Source: Clostridia bacterium (GTDB taxonomy: Bacteria > Bacillota_A > Clostridia > Oscillospirales > CAG-272). From it: a stretch of 64,000 nt of DNA. A program made the translations under genes and the position numbers. The stretch covers positions 1 to 64,000 of the forward strand of contig JAFSUU010000032.1 in the NCBI GenBank assembly GCA_017445115.1, written 5' to 3'. Under the pieces are notes generated by a model that saw only the letters and a program-made list of their open reading frames with translations, had not been told where the DNA came from and searched no databases. Below, piece by piece: positions 9,704 to 18,929 of this stretch (the first letter of the stretch is position 1; every line of letters starts with the position of its first letter).

Positions 9704-10408
9704 TCAGTGATAGGATCTTGAACCGAATACCGCGGAGCCGAGTCTTATCTCGGTCGCGCCCTCCTCCACTGCTTCCTCATAGCTGTCGCTCATACCCATA
9801 GATAATACAGGTTCTATTATATTATAGAGATATTTTTGCGAAATGTCAAGGAATATCCCGTAAGTTTTACTAAAATATTTGCGGTACTCGTCTTTTTTCT
9901 CGCATTTCGGAGCCATCGTCATAATGCCGACCGGGCGCACGTGTTCAAATGCTCCGAGTTCCGAAAAGAAGGCGTCGGCGTCCTCCGGCATGATGCCTCC
10001 CTTGGACTCCTCGCGTCCGATGTTGATCTCGACGAGCACGTCGGAGACAAGGCCTTTTGCCGCGGATACCTTATCTATCTCTCTTGCGAGATGAACGCTG
10101 TCGACCGACTCGATAAGCGATACTTTTCCGACTATGCTCTTGACCTTGTTCGTCTGAAGATGACCTATCAGATGCATATCCGTGTGATCCTTCAGCGCGT
10201 CGTATTTTGACAGAAGCTCGGGGACTCTGTTCTCGCCGACGAGCCTGTATCCGAGCGTATCCGCGGCGAAAAGGATCCTCTCCGGTACCACCGTCTTCGT
10301 CGCGAGGAGAATGTTTACTTCTCTTGCCGACTTCCGCTTTACCGACGCTTCGCGAATCTTATATTCTATTTCTTTCAGGTTTTTTCTTATGATTTCGAAT
10401 TCGTCCAT
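9704..10408 (-). CDS. yggS: YggS-type PLP homeostasis protein
   Basis: Pyridoxal-phosphate-binding alanine-racemase-fold protein (YggS/PLPBP family) that buffers PLP and affects amino-acid and keto-acid pools. It has 234 residues. The PLP lysine lies in LLATKTV, followed by the family signatures GENRVPEL, HLIGHLQTNKVK and the C-terminal LSMGMSDSYEEAVEEGATEIRLGSAVFG. The start at 10408 overlaps a ggac ribosome site that itself spans the stop codon of the upstream adaptor gene, 7 bases away, suggesting coupling. Confidence 0.95.
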   Translation of the reverse strand: MDEFEIIRKNLKEIEYKIREASVKRKSAREVNILLATKTVVPERILFAADTLGYRLVGENRVPELLSKYDALKDHTDMHLIGHLQTNKVKSIVGKVSLIESVDSVHLAREIDKVSAAKGLVSDVLVEINIGREESKGGIMPEDADAFFSELGAFEHVRPVGIMTMAPKCEKKDEYRKYFSKTYGIFLDISQKYLYNIIEPVLSMGMSDSYEEAVEEGATEIRLGSAVFGSRSYH

Positions 10409-10415
10409 TTTGTCC

Positions 10416-11810
10416 TCAGTTAATATTCGTGATTATCCTTCCGTCGGAAAGCCCTTTGCCGCTCGTTATCACGTTTTCGTTGAGCCCGAGCCATTTATAC
10501 ACCGTCGGCGTCGTTTCCGTTTCGGTCACCGATTCGCTCTCCGTATCGGTATCGCTGTCAGATTCCTTCGAGCCTCCGGGCGACCATTCCGGCGATTGCG
10601 CGACCTCTCCGGTATCCGCCTCTGACGGAGCTTTCGTCTCCTCCTCGACCGGCTCTTTGTGGTCCATTTCGACGATATACGTGTTCTCGTACTCGGTTAT
10701 GACGTCGATCAGTCTGAAGTGCACGACTTCTCCCGTGAGAACGTAAACTCCCATCTGGCCGTCAACGATACGCACCGCCGATTTCGGTATCCTGAATCCC
10801 GTGTATTCGTTCTCGAGCAGTTCGTAGCTCTGCATACGGAGGAAGTTGAATCCCTCCGGGATCTTGTCCGACTTGAACACGGCGATGCCGACGTCGCCGC
10901 TGCGGCTGATCCTCTCGAGCGTCATAGAGATCTTCATGCCCCTGTTGTGCGGAAAATAGATCGTGTAATCTTTTCCGACCTCTTTGGTGTCAAGACTCTC
11001 ACTGCTCAGCTCGCACACGAAGCGCCAAACGGAAGAGGTCACCGTCTTTCCGGCGTCATTTTCGGTCGAGACGGGATCTGTGGCGACAATACTCTTGAAT
11101 TCCGCGTAAGACGCGTTCGCAATTTTTTCGGGGGTGAACACCGTCTCGTAGCCGTCGGTCTCGGTATAGTACCATCCCGAAGACGGCGTCACCACGCTGG
11201 ACACGAGATTCCCGAGCCCTGCGGTTATCTCGTCCCTTTTGCGCTTCAGCTCTTCTATCTGGGACGAGACGTCGGTAGACGTCCCCGCGGCGGCGTTTCT
11301 TCTCGTAACTATCGAAAGAAGACTTTGCTCGTGAGATATCGCCTCGGCGTACTTGCCCTGCTCGACGTTTCTTCTGATCTGCGCAATTATGTCGTACGTC
11401 TCGACGTCAAGCTTCGATACGTCGCGGTTCGTCAGAGAGTCCTCTGCGGAAAGCGAGAGCAGAGCAAGCTGCGCTTCAATGTCCGCAAGCTTCTGTCTCT
11501 CGTCCGCGGCGCTCGACGAATAGAGATTCGCGACGACGGTGCCGGCTGAGATCTTCGTCCCCGACTCGACGCTCGGTACGATACTGCCTTCTCCGGGAGA
11601 CGCGATGACTTTTTCGCTTCTGAAAACGTATCCCTCTCCGGTCGTTTTGACGGTATACGTATACGGCGTCGCGGGTTCGTATTTCACGGACGCCGTGACC
11701 TTATGCCAGATCTGATATCCGATGTAAAAGATGACGGCGATACCGGCTATCGTCGCCGCCGCCCGCATCAACACCTTTTTCAGATATTCCTTATCATAGT
11801 TTTCAAGCAT
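10416..11810 (-). CDS. HlyD-like membrane adaptor protein
   Basis: Single-pass membrane protein resembling HlyD/membrane-fusion adaptors that sit with yggS and sepF in many Clostridia; its substrate and function are unknown. In the 464 residues there is one membrane segment at about 16-34, then a lipoyl/barrel-like region (TGEGYVFRSEKVIASPGEGSIVPSVESGTKISAGTVVANLY) and a helical coiled coil at about 105-215. A second beta-rich region includes FRIPKSAVRIVDGQMGVYVLTG, typical of the MFP barrel. A C-terminal Ser/Thr/Glu low-complexity linker (about 400-440) is unusual. Start 11810 has aaggag. No transporter partner is adjacent. Confidence 0.75.
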   Translation of the reverse strand: MLENYDKEYLKKVLMRAAATIAGIAVIFYIGYQIWHKVTASVKYEPATPYTYTVKTTGEGYVFRSEKVIASPGEGSIVPSVESGTKISAGTVVANLYSSSAADERQKLADIEAQLALLSLSAEDSLTNRDVSKLDVETYDIIAQIRRNVEQGKYAEAISHEQSLLSIVTRRNAAAGTSTDVSSQIEELKRKRDEITAGLGNLVSSVVTPSSGWYYTETDGYETVFTPEKIANASYAEFKSIVATDPVSTENDAGKTVTSSVWRFVCELSSESLDTKEVGKDYTIYFPHNRGMKISMTLERISRSGDVGIAVFKSDKIPEGFNFLRMQSYELLENEYTGFRIPKSAVRIVDGQMGVYVLTGEVVHFRLIDVITEYENTYIVEMDHKEPVEEETKAPSEADTGEVAQSPEWSPGGSKESDSDTDTESESVTETETTPTVYKWLGLNENVITSGKGLSDGRIITNIN

Positions 11811-11864
11811 TTTTTGCTCCTTGTGATCCCGCCTGTTGTGCCTTGCCGGGATCCGGCAGTCAAA

Positions 11865-14129
11865 TCAAAGTTCTGTGATCTTCGCGCTTTCGTATTCGAT
11901 GAATTCCGGTCTGCAGGTAAGAAGGATGGACTGCGGCATACCTTCCGACGAGAGGATCTCCACCATCTGTCCGGCGCGATCCTTGTCAAGTCTTGCAAAG
12001 CACTCGTCGAATATCATCGTCGGCACTTCTTCCGAATACATGACTTTGACGAGAGAAGTTCTGATGCTTATATACGACGCGTCTTTCGTTCCTTCGGACA
12101 GGAAGTCGACCGTGCGTCTCTCCCCTCCGGCTTTGACCGTGAGATTGAAATCTTCTCCCGAGGAAAGAGTTCCGTACTTTCCGCCGGTGACCTTGTCAAG
12201 TATCGCCGCGGCGTCCTCTGCAACTCTCGGCATGACGTCCCCGCGCATCTTTTCTCCCGCGGCTTCAAGCGCTTCGAGCGCCATCACGAGCGCCGAGTGT
12301 TTGCTCTCAAGGGTGTCTATCTCTTCCTCTATGACCGAGATCCTTCCGGCGACCTCAGAAGGAGTTTTGCCCGCCGCGTTAAGCGCCGCGAGCTCTTTTT
12401 CGATCGAGCTCTCGCGCTCCCTGAACGCCGCCGCGGAGCTCTCCGCAAAATCGCGTTCCCGCAGCGTGCGGTTGTATTCGTCCTTCGTCATCGTCAGCGC
12501 CTTTTCGCGGCCGGCAGAAAGCGCCTCGCGCTCCGCCGCTGCCTCGTCGCTTCTCTCTTCTTCGCCGACGTCCTCGAGGATCGCGGACAGTCTTCCCTTT
12601 GCGCCCTCAAGCCGCGCGGTGAGCTCACGCCTCTTCTCGGAGGATTCTTTTGCGATGCGCCTTGCCTCCGCCAAAACCTCGAAAACGTTGTCCGACTCTT
12701 TGACTCCGACTCTTGCGCCGTAAGATATCCCGCGGTCTATCTCCGCGTCGTGCTTGGTTATCGCTTCTTCGGTTATCGAATCTATCCTGCTTATGTTCTC
12801 TTTGAGTTTTACGGTGTATTTGTAGCTGTCGTACTTCGCCATGACTGCGGCGTCGAGCGACTCGTCGTCATCGGCGCCCCAGCCCTCGAGAAATCTCTTA
12901 TAAGTCGCGGAATATATCCTGTATCCGACAAACCCCGCCGCGGCGAGCAGGAAAAACACCACCGTCAGAATTATCACGACGCCGAGATAACCCGCTTCGG
13001 AAATGCGCGTTCTGAGCGCCGGAATGACCGCGCAGAAAATGCCCATCAGCCCGAGTATCGCGAGCGTGCACGCCGCTGAAAGGCAGAACGCCACTCCTCT
13101 TTTCATCTTCTTCGTCGTCGCGCCGACACCCTCGAGCGTCTCGGGTTCTGTGTCGTCACGGCCGGCGAGCTTTTCTTCGAGCTCCGCCTTTTTGCGGGAG
13201 AGCGTTGCGATGTCGCGCTCGGTCTCGCGGACTCTCGATTCGCAAAGGTCGATCTTTGCGACGAGCTCGTCGTCCGCCGCGGGATTCAGCGCCGAAAGTT
13301 CTTCGCTGACGCTCTTCACTTCCGCTTCGCATCTGTCGATATCCTTGACCTTCGCGCCGATCCTTAATGCTTCGTATGCTTTGCAAAGCGCGGAAAGCTC
13401 TTTTGCCTCCTCCTCGCGCTTCGCCCTTTTAGCGACGACGTCCGCCAGAGTCCCTTCGAGGTCGACTATCTTCTGAGACGAGCTTTGCGCGTCCTTCAGA
13501 ACGCCCCGGAGCTTTTCCTTCTCCGCTTCGAGCTCTTCTATCCTGCCGCCGGATCCTTTTTTATATCTGAGCAGTTTTCTCGCCGCGTCGAGCTTTTCGA
13601 GCGCGCGCTTTGTGTTTATCTCTTCATCGCCGGAAGACATCAGGTTTTCAAGCGCGACCTTCAATCCACCGCCGTCGATCTTCGCGTTTTCGGCGCCCTT
13701 GACGAACGCGCTCTGAAGATAAACTTTCTCGGGGAATCCGAAGAAATACTCTCCCGGGCTCTTCGAGGTCTTTACCGCCTCGCCGGTCGTTCTGTTCACG
13801 ATCTTGACACCCTCGCGGTAGATGTCGCGTCCGCCCTCAGAGGTGCGGTAAAGTCTGCGCTCGACCGTGTATTCTCCGTCGCGGCACTCGGCGACGAGAA
13901 ATCCCGCCGCAAGCCCGTTTTCCCAGTTGACGTAGTGCTCTTTTTCCGAGATCCCGTCACCTCCGGTCGCCTTTCCGGAAAGCCCGTAGAAAATGAATTT
14001 TATAAACGCGGCGACTGTGCTCTTGCCGCATTCATTCGCTCCGCTGATCACGTTAAGTCCCCGGTCGAGCTCGATCACTCTGTCGGTCAGCGTGCCGAAA
14101 GATTTTATGTTAAGTTGTTTAATATACAT
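11865..14129 (-). CDS. YhaN/SbcC-like AAA ATPase with membrane segments in the coiled coil
   Basis: SMC/Rad50-type ATPase paired with the SbcD-like nuclease upstream; such pairs process DNA ends. Walker A is GANECGKSTV (about residues 30-39), the signature is LSEGTKD near residue 665, and Walker B is MIFDECFARLD near residue 708, giving the head-arm-arm-head layout. The 754-residue length is short for SbcC (about 1000), and the tip lacks a CxxC zinc hook. Instead two strongly hydrophobic segments (about 344-369 and 381-404) interrupt the coiled coil, implying a membrane-anchored hinge. It lies 64 bases downstream of the nuclease gene; the ribosome site is weak (cggaac). Confidence 0.85.
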   Translation of the reverse strand: MYIKQLNIKSFGTLTDRVIELDRGLNVISGANECGKSTVAAFIKFIFYGLSGKATGGDGISEKEHYVNWENGLAAGFLVAECRDGEYTVERRLYRTSEGGRDIYREGVKIVNRTTGEAVKTSKSPGEYFFGFPEKVYLQSAFVKGAENAKIDGGGLKVALENLMSSGDEEINTKRALEKLDAARKLLRYKKGSGGRIEELEAEKEKLRGVLKDAQSSSQKIVDLEGTLADVVAKRAKREEEAKELSALCKAYEALRIGAKVKDIDRCEAEVKSVSEELSALNPAADDELVAKIDLCESRVRETERDIATLSRKKAELEEKLAGRDDTEPETLEGVGATTKKMKRGVAFCLSAACTLAILGLMGIFCAVIPALRTRISEAGYLGVVIILTVVFFLLAAAGFVGYRIYSATYKRFLEGWGADDDESLDAAVMAKYDSYKYTVKLKENISRIDSITEEAITKHDAEIDRGISYGARVGVKESDNVFEVLAEARRIAKESSEKRRELTARLEGAKGRLSAILEDVGEEERSDEAAAEREALSAGREKALTMTKDEYNRTLRERDFAESSAAAFRERESSIEKELAALNAAGKTPSEVAGRISVIEEEIDTLESKHSALVMALEALEAAGEKMRGDVMPRVAEDAAAILDKVTGGKYGTLSSGEDFNLTVKAGGERRTVDFLSEGTKDASYISIRTSLVKVMYSEEVPTMIFDECFARLDKDRAGQMVEILSSEGMPQSILLTCRPEFIEYESAKITEL

Positions 14130-14193
14130 GTTCCGTATCCGTTCCGTTGTCCCGGACGATGTCCGTTATTTTATGATGCAAAACCTATCCGTC

Positions 14194-15324
14194 TCAAAAG
14201 TCCACGATGTTCTCGCCCGACAGCGCCGCAAGCCCGTACCTGAGCGCCTTTTCAGCCGTCGTGCGAACCTTCTCGTCGTCGCTTTTGAGAAGCGGTTCAA
14301 GCTCTCTGTAAAACTGTCCTTTCACGGTCCCGTCCGCCGCGAGCTCCTCACCGTTTTCCTCGGGGGACGTCGCGTCGACAAGCTCGAAGAAGAAAAGCCC
14401 TTTTATCTCCGATGCGATGTCGTCCGTATTGATCACGAGAGACGACGGTATGCGCCCGGTGATCTTCAGCGAGAGGAGAGTCTCCTCGCCGTATCCGCGC
14501 TCCGTCACATAATCGTTTATCTTCGCGACGAGCTCGTCTCGGGAGAGTATACCGTCAGCAGAGAGCTCCTCGCTCTCATAATGACGCTTCGAGAATCTGA
14601 GCCTTCGGGCCGTGATGTTCGCCTTTCCGTTTTCCTTCTCTCCTTCTATCAGGATCGCGCCTTTCGGACCGCATTCTCCGAAATCGCGACCTTCAAGGCA
14701 TCCGCAGTACGCCCACACGGAATCTCCCGTTTTCTTCGGCTCCGGAGCGTTGTGGATATGAGCGATCGCCGTGTAATCCGCGCCGAACGAGCGGATTATC
14801 TCCTCGTTTATCGGGCAGTACGGCGAGTCCGCAGAGCGGGTATCCGCGTGCCCGACAAGGATATTGAACCTTGACGGATCCTCGACGCGCTCCCCGATCG
14901 CCGGATTATTATACAGCGAACGCGACGTAAAGCTGTATCCGTAAACGTCGACTCCGAGGCGGTCGACCGGGATCTTCTCGAGCGAATCGTTTTTGAATAT
15001 ATGTACGTTTTCGGGAAAGATCCCCTCTTTGGCGTAGACGGAGGTGTCCGTCACGGGGTCGTGGTTCCCGGCGGCGATAAAAATTTCAGCCGAAGAATTC
15101 TTCGCCTCTCTGACTATTATCCCTATCGTCTCGCGCGTGACGTATTCCGAATCAAAAAGATCCCCGGCGATAAGGATTATATCTATCCCGTTCTTTTTCG
15201 CCCAGTTCATCATCGTCACGAACGTCGCGCGAAGTTCGTTTTTTCTTATCTCGGCGCGCTTGACGTCGAGCCTTGAAAACGGGCTGTCAAGATGGATGTC
15301 GCCGGTGTGAAGTATCTTTATCAT
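14194..15324 (-). CDS. SbcD/YhaO-like DNA exonuclease (metallophosphoesterase)
   Basis: Mre11/SbcD-family nuclease, expected to work with the ATPase encoded next. The 376 residues begin MIKILHTGDIHLDSPFSRLD, containing the metal-binding GDIHLD, followed by IILIAGDLFDSEYVT (GDLFD), FIAAGNHDPVT (GNHD), ILVGHADT and YTAIAHIHNA (GH motifs): the complete two-metal calcineurin-fold set. The C-terminal 120 residues form the DNA-binding/cap region. Start 15324 follows ttggag. It is transcribed from a clear sigma-A promoter (15373-15401) whose spacer contains a palindrome. Confidence 0.9.
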   Translation of the reverse strand: MIKILHTGDIHLDSPFSRLDVKRAEIRKNELRATFVTMMNWAKKNGIDIILIAGDLFDSEYVTRETIGIIVREAKNSSAEIFIAAGNHDPVTDTSVYAKEGIFPENVHIFKNDSLEKIPVDRLGVDVYGYSFTSRSLYNNPAIGERVEDPSRFNILVGHADTRSADSPYCPINEEIIRSFGADYTAIAHIHNAPEPKKTGDSVWAYCGCLEGRDFGECGPKGAILIEGEKENGKANITARRLRFSKRHYESEELSADGILSRDELVAKINDYVTERGYGEETLLSLKITGRIPSSLVINTDDIASEIKGLFFFELVDATSPEENGEELAADGTVKGQFYRELEPLLKSDDEKVRTTAEKALRYGLAALSGENIVDF

Positions 15325-15372
15325 AGTTTCTCCAATGCTCTGCAGGTCTTCAATATATAGTTATACAGAATA

Positions 15373-15401
15373 AGTATATCACAATTATTTGTGAAGTTCA
15401 A
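15373..15401 (-). promoter_or_regulatory. Sigma-A promoter of the SbcD/SbcC-like operon
   Basis: On the minus strand, -35 TTGAAC (15396-15401), a 17-bp spacer and -10 TATACT (15373-15378) lie about 50 bases upstream of the nuclease start. Confidence 0.75.
15379..15394. promoter_or_regulatory. 16-bp palindrome in the promoter spacer, candidate operator
   Basis: A perfect inverted repeat, TCACAA-TTAT-TTGTGA, fills almost the whole -35/-10 spacer. A protein bound here would block RNA polymerase. The regulator cannot be named; the half-sites have the opposite orientation to Rex sites (TTGTGA...TCACAA). Confidence 0.5.
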
Positions 15402-15554
15402 TAGAAAATCGCGTGACAAAGCCAATTTTTTTGAAGCGATTTCGGGAGTTTTTTTATCCAGCATATTTATTTTTTATATTTTTTGTGGTAGAATGTAAAA
15501 TGTAATATTATGTGCACCGAGAAACAATCCGGCGCGGAAGGACAGATAACGCTT

Positions 15555-15920
15555 ATGGCAAAATACAGACAGGATCGCATCAACGACTCGGTCGCAAACG
15601 AAATGGCTCAGATAATAAGAGATATCAAAGATCCCAGGGTGTCATGCGCTCTCATAACCGTCACCGGAGCTTCGGTATCGCAGGATCTGAAATATGCAAA
15701 GGTCTTTTATTCCTGCATCTCGGGAAAAAGCGAGGAATGTGAAGCGGGACTCGAGCGCGCGGCGGGCTTTGCCAGAGGACAGCTCGCGCGACGTCTCAAT
15801 CTCAGGATCACACCGGAGATCACTTTCGTCTACGACAGCTCTCTCGAGCACGGAATGAAGATAGCCAAAATACTTAACGAACTCGATATTACCGACGAAG
15901 ATGCCGGGGAGGAAAAGTGA
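15555..15920 (+). CDS. rbfA: 30S ribosome-binding factor RbfA
   Basis: RbfA binds the 30S subunit and assists late 16S rRNA 5'-end maturation. The 121-residue product (MAKYRQDRINDSVANEMAQI) has the family KH-like core with DPRVSCALITVTGASVSQDLKYAKVFYS and the C-terminal RITPEITFVYDSSLEHGMKIAKILNEL. The start at 15555 is preceded by ggaagga; an in-frame ATG 15 codons upstream has no ribosome site and would add a non-family extension. First gene of rbfA-nrnA-truB, overlapping nrnA by one base. Confidence 0.93.
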   Translation: MAKYRQDRINDSVANEMAQIIRDIKDPRVSCALITVTGASVSQDLKYAKVFYSCISGKSEECEAGLERAAGFARGQLARRLNLRITPEITFVYDSSLEHGMKIAKILNELDITDEDAGEEK

Positions 15921-16957
15921 TGCCGGAATTTGCGATTTATGACGTCGCGAAAGCGGCGGAATTTCTGAAAAGCCGCCGCAGCGTCCTCGTGATGTGCCAC
16001 AACAATCCGGACGGAGACGCGATCGGCTCATCTCTGTCGCTCGTCACCATACTCCGCGCGCTCGGCAAAGAGGCAAGGGCAGTCTGCCCGTCGGAAATAC
16101 CGGAAAAGCTCGAATTTCTCGCCGAGGGAGAAGACTTTTCGTACAGCGACGGCGACGAGGAAAAATACGACGCTCTCGTCACGGTCGACGTCGCGTCACG
16201 CGGTCAGCTCGGCCGCCTTTCGCCCCTCACAACAAAAGTCGACCTTATGATAGATCACCACGCAAAAGGCGAAGCTTTCGCGCCGAACCTCATAAGACCG
16301 GAAGCGTCCGCGGCGGCAGAGATAATTTTCGATATATATGAGATTTACAAGCGCACCGGAGATATAGGTTCACTTCCCGACGCCGCGAGATATATTTTTG
16401 CGGCGATCTCGTCCGACACCGGAAGCTTCAAATACAACAACGCGACTCCGCATACTTTCAGAGTTGCCGCAGATCTCGTGGAAGAGATAACGGAGTCCGA
16501 CGACGGAGGGTACGACGCGAGCGACCTTTCCCGCCTGCTTCACGACACGATGACGGAAAAGGATCAGAAGATCGCCAATATGGTCGCTGACAGGATAAAA
16601 CTTTACGAAGACGGCGCGCTCGCGATGTGCCTTATAACCGCGGACATTATGGCGTCTCTCGACGCCGACGACAAGGATTTCGGCGGCGCGATAGACGTCG
16701 TGAGAAGCCGCAAGGGCGTGATCGTCGCGGTGACCGTAAGGCAGAGCGTCTCCGACAGCGGAACTTTCAAGATCTCGGCAAGGGCGGCGTCCGACATCGA
16801 TGTTTCCGAAGTCTGCGGAAAATTCGGCGGCGGCGGGCACAAGAGAGCCGCCGGCGCCACGATATACGCCAAAACCCCTGAGGAAGCCTATAACGCCGCA
16901 CAGGACGCTTTTTCCGCGGCGGTAAGAGAATTCAAAGGCGGCAAACACGATGAGTAA
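15920..16957 (+). CDS. nrnA: Bifunctional oligoribonuclease / pAp phosphatase NrnA
   Basis: DHH-family phosphoesterase that degrades 2-5-nucleotide RNAs and dephosphorylates 3'-phosphoadenosine 5'-phosphate. The 345-residue protein carries the metal motifs CHNNPDGDAIGSS near residue 31, VTVDVASRGQLG and the DHH triad LMIDHHAKGE, then the C-terminal DHHA1 domain ending CGKFGGGGHKRAAGATI. The start codon shares its A with the rbfA stop (TGATG), next to ggggagg. It overlaps truB by 8 bases; rbfA-nrnA-truB is a common Firmicute gene order. Confidence 0.94.
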   Translation: MPEFAIYDVAKAAEFLKSRRSVLVMCHNNPDGDAIGSSLSLVTILRALGKEARAVCPSEIPEKLEFLAEGEDFSYSDGDEEKYDALVTVDVASRGQLGRLSPLTTKVDLMIDHHAKGEAFAPNLIRPEASAAAEIIFDIYEIYKRTGDIGSLPDAARYIFAAISSDTGSFKYNNATPHTFRVAADLVEEITESDDGGYDASDLSRLLHDTMTEKDQKIANMVADRIKLYEDGALAMCLITADIMASLDADDKDFGGAIDVVRSRKGVIVAVTVRQSVSDSGTFKISARAASDIDVSEVCGKFGGGGHKRAAGATIYAKTPEEAYNAAQDAFSAAVREFKGGKHDE

Positions 16958-17864
16958 ACGAGTTCCGTCTCCCGCAAACGGTATTCTTATAGTCAACAAG
17001 CACGGCGGCGTCACCTCGCACGACATAGTCTCCGCCGTCAGACGTCTCTTTGACACGCCGAAGGTCGGCCACACCGGAACGCTTGACCCGATGGCGACCG
17101 GAGTTCTGCCGATACTGCTCGGACGCGCCGTAAAAGCGGCGGATCTGCTTTTGTCGGAGAACAAGGAATACGAAGCGGAGCTGGCGCTCGGCGTCACGAC
17201 CGACACCGAGGACGTTACGGGAAAGATCCTTTCGGAATCAAACGAAATTCCGGATAAAGAGCGCGTCCTTGAAGTCTGCCGCTCGTTTCGCGGAAAGATC
17301 ATGCAGACGCCGCCGATGTACAGCGCGCTGAAATCCGGCGGAAGAAAGCTCTGCGACATCGCCCGCGAGGGCGGCGAGGTCGAAAGAGCGCCGCGCGAAA
17401 TAGAGATCTATTCTATCGAGCCGAAAGCGGTATCGGACCGAGTTTACAGAATCAGAGTCTCGTGCTCCAAAGGCACGTATATCAGAACTCTTTGCGCCGA
17501 TATAGGGCACGCGCTCGGCTGCGGGGCGGCGATGAGCGCTCTTTGCAGGACGAGGACGGGAAGCTTCACGATAGAAGACTCCGTCACCGTTGAAGATCTT
17601 GAAAAAATGACGTTTGAGGAGAGACTCGCTCTCCCGCGCCCGACGGAAAGTCTGTTCAAGGACCTTCCCGAGGTCGAACTCGGAGACTTTTTCGCAAAGC
17701 TCGCGAAGAACGGCGCCGAGATCTATCAGAAAAAAATCGCCGTCTCCTTTGAGGACGGCGCGCTCATAAGGCTGAAGCACGGCGGAGAGTTTTTCGCTCT
17801 CGGAAAAGCCGTGACCTTCCCCGGCGGACCGGCGATAAAGCCCGTAAAACTTTTCAAATTGTAA
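16950..17864 (+). CDS. truB: tRNA pseudouridine(55) synthase TruB
   Basis: Forms pseudouridine 55 in the T-loop of tRNAs. In the 304 residues the hallmarks are the N-terminal GILIVNKHGGVTSHDIV, the catalytic-Asp motif GHTGTLDPMATGVLPI, QTPPMYSALKSGGRKLCDIAREG, and CSKGTYIRTLCADIGHALGCGA. Start 16950 follows aaggcgg and lies inside the nrnA 3' end. Last gene of its operon; the following gene begins 39 bases later. Confidence 0.96.
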   Translation: MSKRVPSPANGILIVNKHGGVTSHDIVSAVRRLFDTPKVGHTGTLDPMATGVLPILLGRAVKAADLLLSENKEYEAELALGVTTDTEDVTGKILSESNEIPDKERVLEVCRSFRGKIMQTPPMYSALKSGGRKLCDIAREGGEVERAPREIEIYSIEPKAVSDRVYRIRVSCSKGTYIRTLCADIGHALGCGAAMSALCRTRTGSFTIEDSVTVEDLEKMTFEERLALPRPTESLFKDLPEVELGDFFAKLAKNGAEIYQKKIAVSFEDGALIRLKHGGEFFALGKAVTFPGGPAIKPVKLFKL

Positions 17865-17903
17865 TCAACTACCCCATTTCAATTCGGTTTTCGGATGAGA
17901 TAA

Positions 17904-18929
17904 ATGAAAAAAAGATTTAATGACCTGCATGTTCAGGAACAGCTTGCCCACAAGATAGTCAGAAGGACCACGATACGCGGCACCGTGCTCACGGCGGTCG
18001 GAGCCGTGCTCTGGTCGTTCTCGAGCGCGTGCGGACAGTTCCTGATGCAGAAAAAAGACTTTCCTCCCGAATGGCTCGCCTCGACGAGGATCTTGCTCGC
18101 CGGATTTCTTCTGACGCTGATCGGCATCATAAGAAACCCGTCGGGTATCAAAAACATATTCAAAAGCGGAAAAGCGATAATCACGCTCATTCTGTACGGC
18201 GTGCTCGGCTTCATGCTCGCGCAGTATTCGTTCTTAATGGGCATTGAAGCGTCCAACTCCGCGACGGCGACCGTTTTGCAGTACACGGCTCCAATTATAA
18301 TAGTTGCGATAGTGTGTATCCGCACGAGACGGCTTCCCGCATGGACAGAGACCGTATCGATAATCCTCGCTGTGACCGGCGTGTTCCTGCTTTCGACTCA
18401 CGGCAACCCGTCCGAGCTCGCAATAAAGCCGGCGGCGCTGATCTGGGGACTCCTCGCGGCGGTCGGAATGGTGTTCTTCTCGCTGCTTCCGTCAAAGATA
18501 ATCCCCAAATACGGCAGCATCACCGTCACCGGACTCGGTATGCTCTTCGGCGGGATCGCGATGCTTTTCGTCGCCCGCCCGTGGAACTACACCGTCCATT
18601 TTGACGTCGTGAGCGTCTTCGCGTACATAGGTCTCGCCGTGATGGGAACGACCGTCGGCTACACGCTCTATATGCAGGGAGTTTCCGACATCGGATCCGC
18701 GAAAGCAAGCCTTATCGCAAGCATCGAGCCCGTCACGTCGACAGTCTTCGCCGCCGTGCTCGGAACGATGTTCGGAGTTATGGACATAATCGGCATCGCG
18801 TGCATCGTAGCGACGATCTTCATTCTGTCGATCCCTCCGAAGAAGCTGCACATTTCATTTCATCCCACACACCGCAAGCACAAGAAACAGAAAGGTCCCT
18901 CCGGTGAGACGGAGGCAAACGGCAAATGA
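17904..18929 (+). CDS. EamA/DMT-family transporter
   Basis: Ten-helix drug/metabolite transporter-superfamily permease with two EamA repeats (about residues 27-160 and 178-315); the substrate is unknown, as members export amino acids, nucleotides or sugars. The second repeat ends with the typical IGSAKASLIASIEPVTSTVFAAVLG. The C-terminus is a basic His/Lys-rich cytoplasmic tail (HPTHRKHKKQKG). The start at 17904 has only a weak ribosome site (ggatgaga). It overlaps the next small gene by ATGA. Confidence 0.85.
   Translation: MKKRFNDLHVQEQLAHKIVRRTTIRGTVLTAVGAVLWSFSSACGQFLMQKKDFPPEWLASTRILLAGFLLTLIGIIRNPSGIKNIFKSGKAIITLILYGVLGFMLAQYSFLMGIEASNSATATVLQYTAPIIIVAIVCIRTRRLPAWTETVSIILAVTGVFLLSTHGNPSELAIKPAALIWGLLAAVGMVFFSLLPSKIIPKYGSITVTGLGMLFGGIAMLFVARPWNYTVHFDVVSVFAYIGLAVMGTTVGYTLYMQGVSDIGSAKASLIASIEPVTSTVFAAVLGTMFGVMDIIGIACIVATIFILSIPPKKLHISFHPTHRKHKKQKGPSGETEANGK

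Noticed and set aside
15510..15554. Upstream ATG extending rbfA by 15 residues
   Set aside because: No ribosome binding site precedes it and the added residues do not fit the RbfA N-terminus; ATG 15555 has ggaagga upstream.
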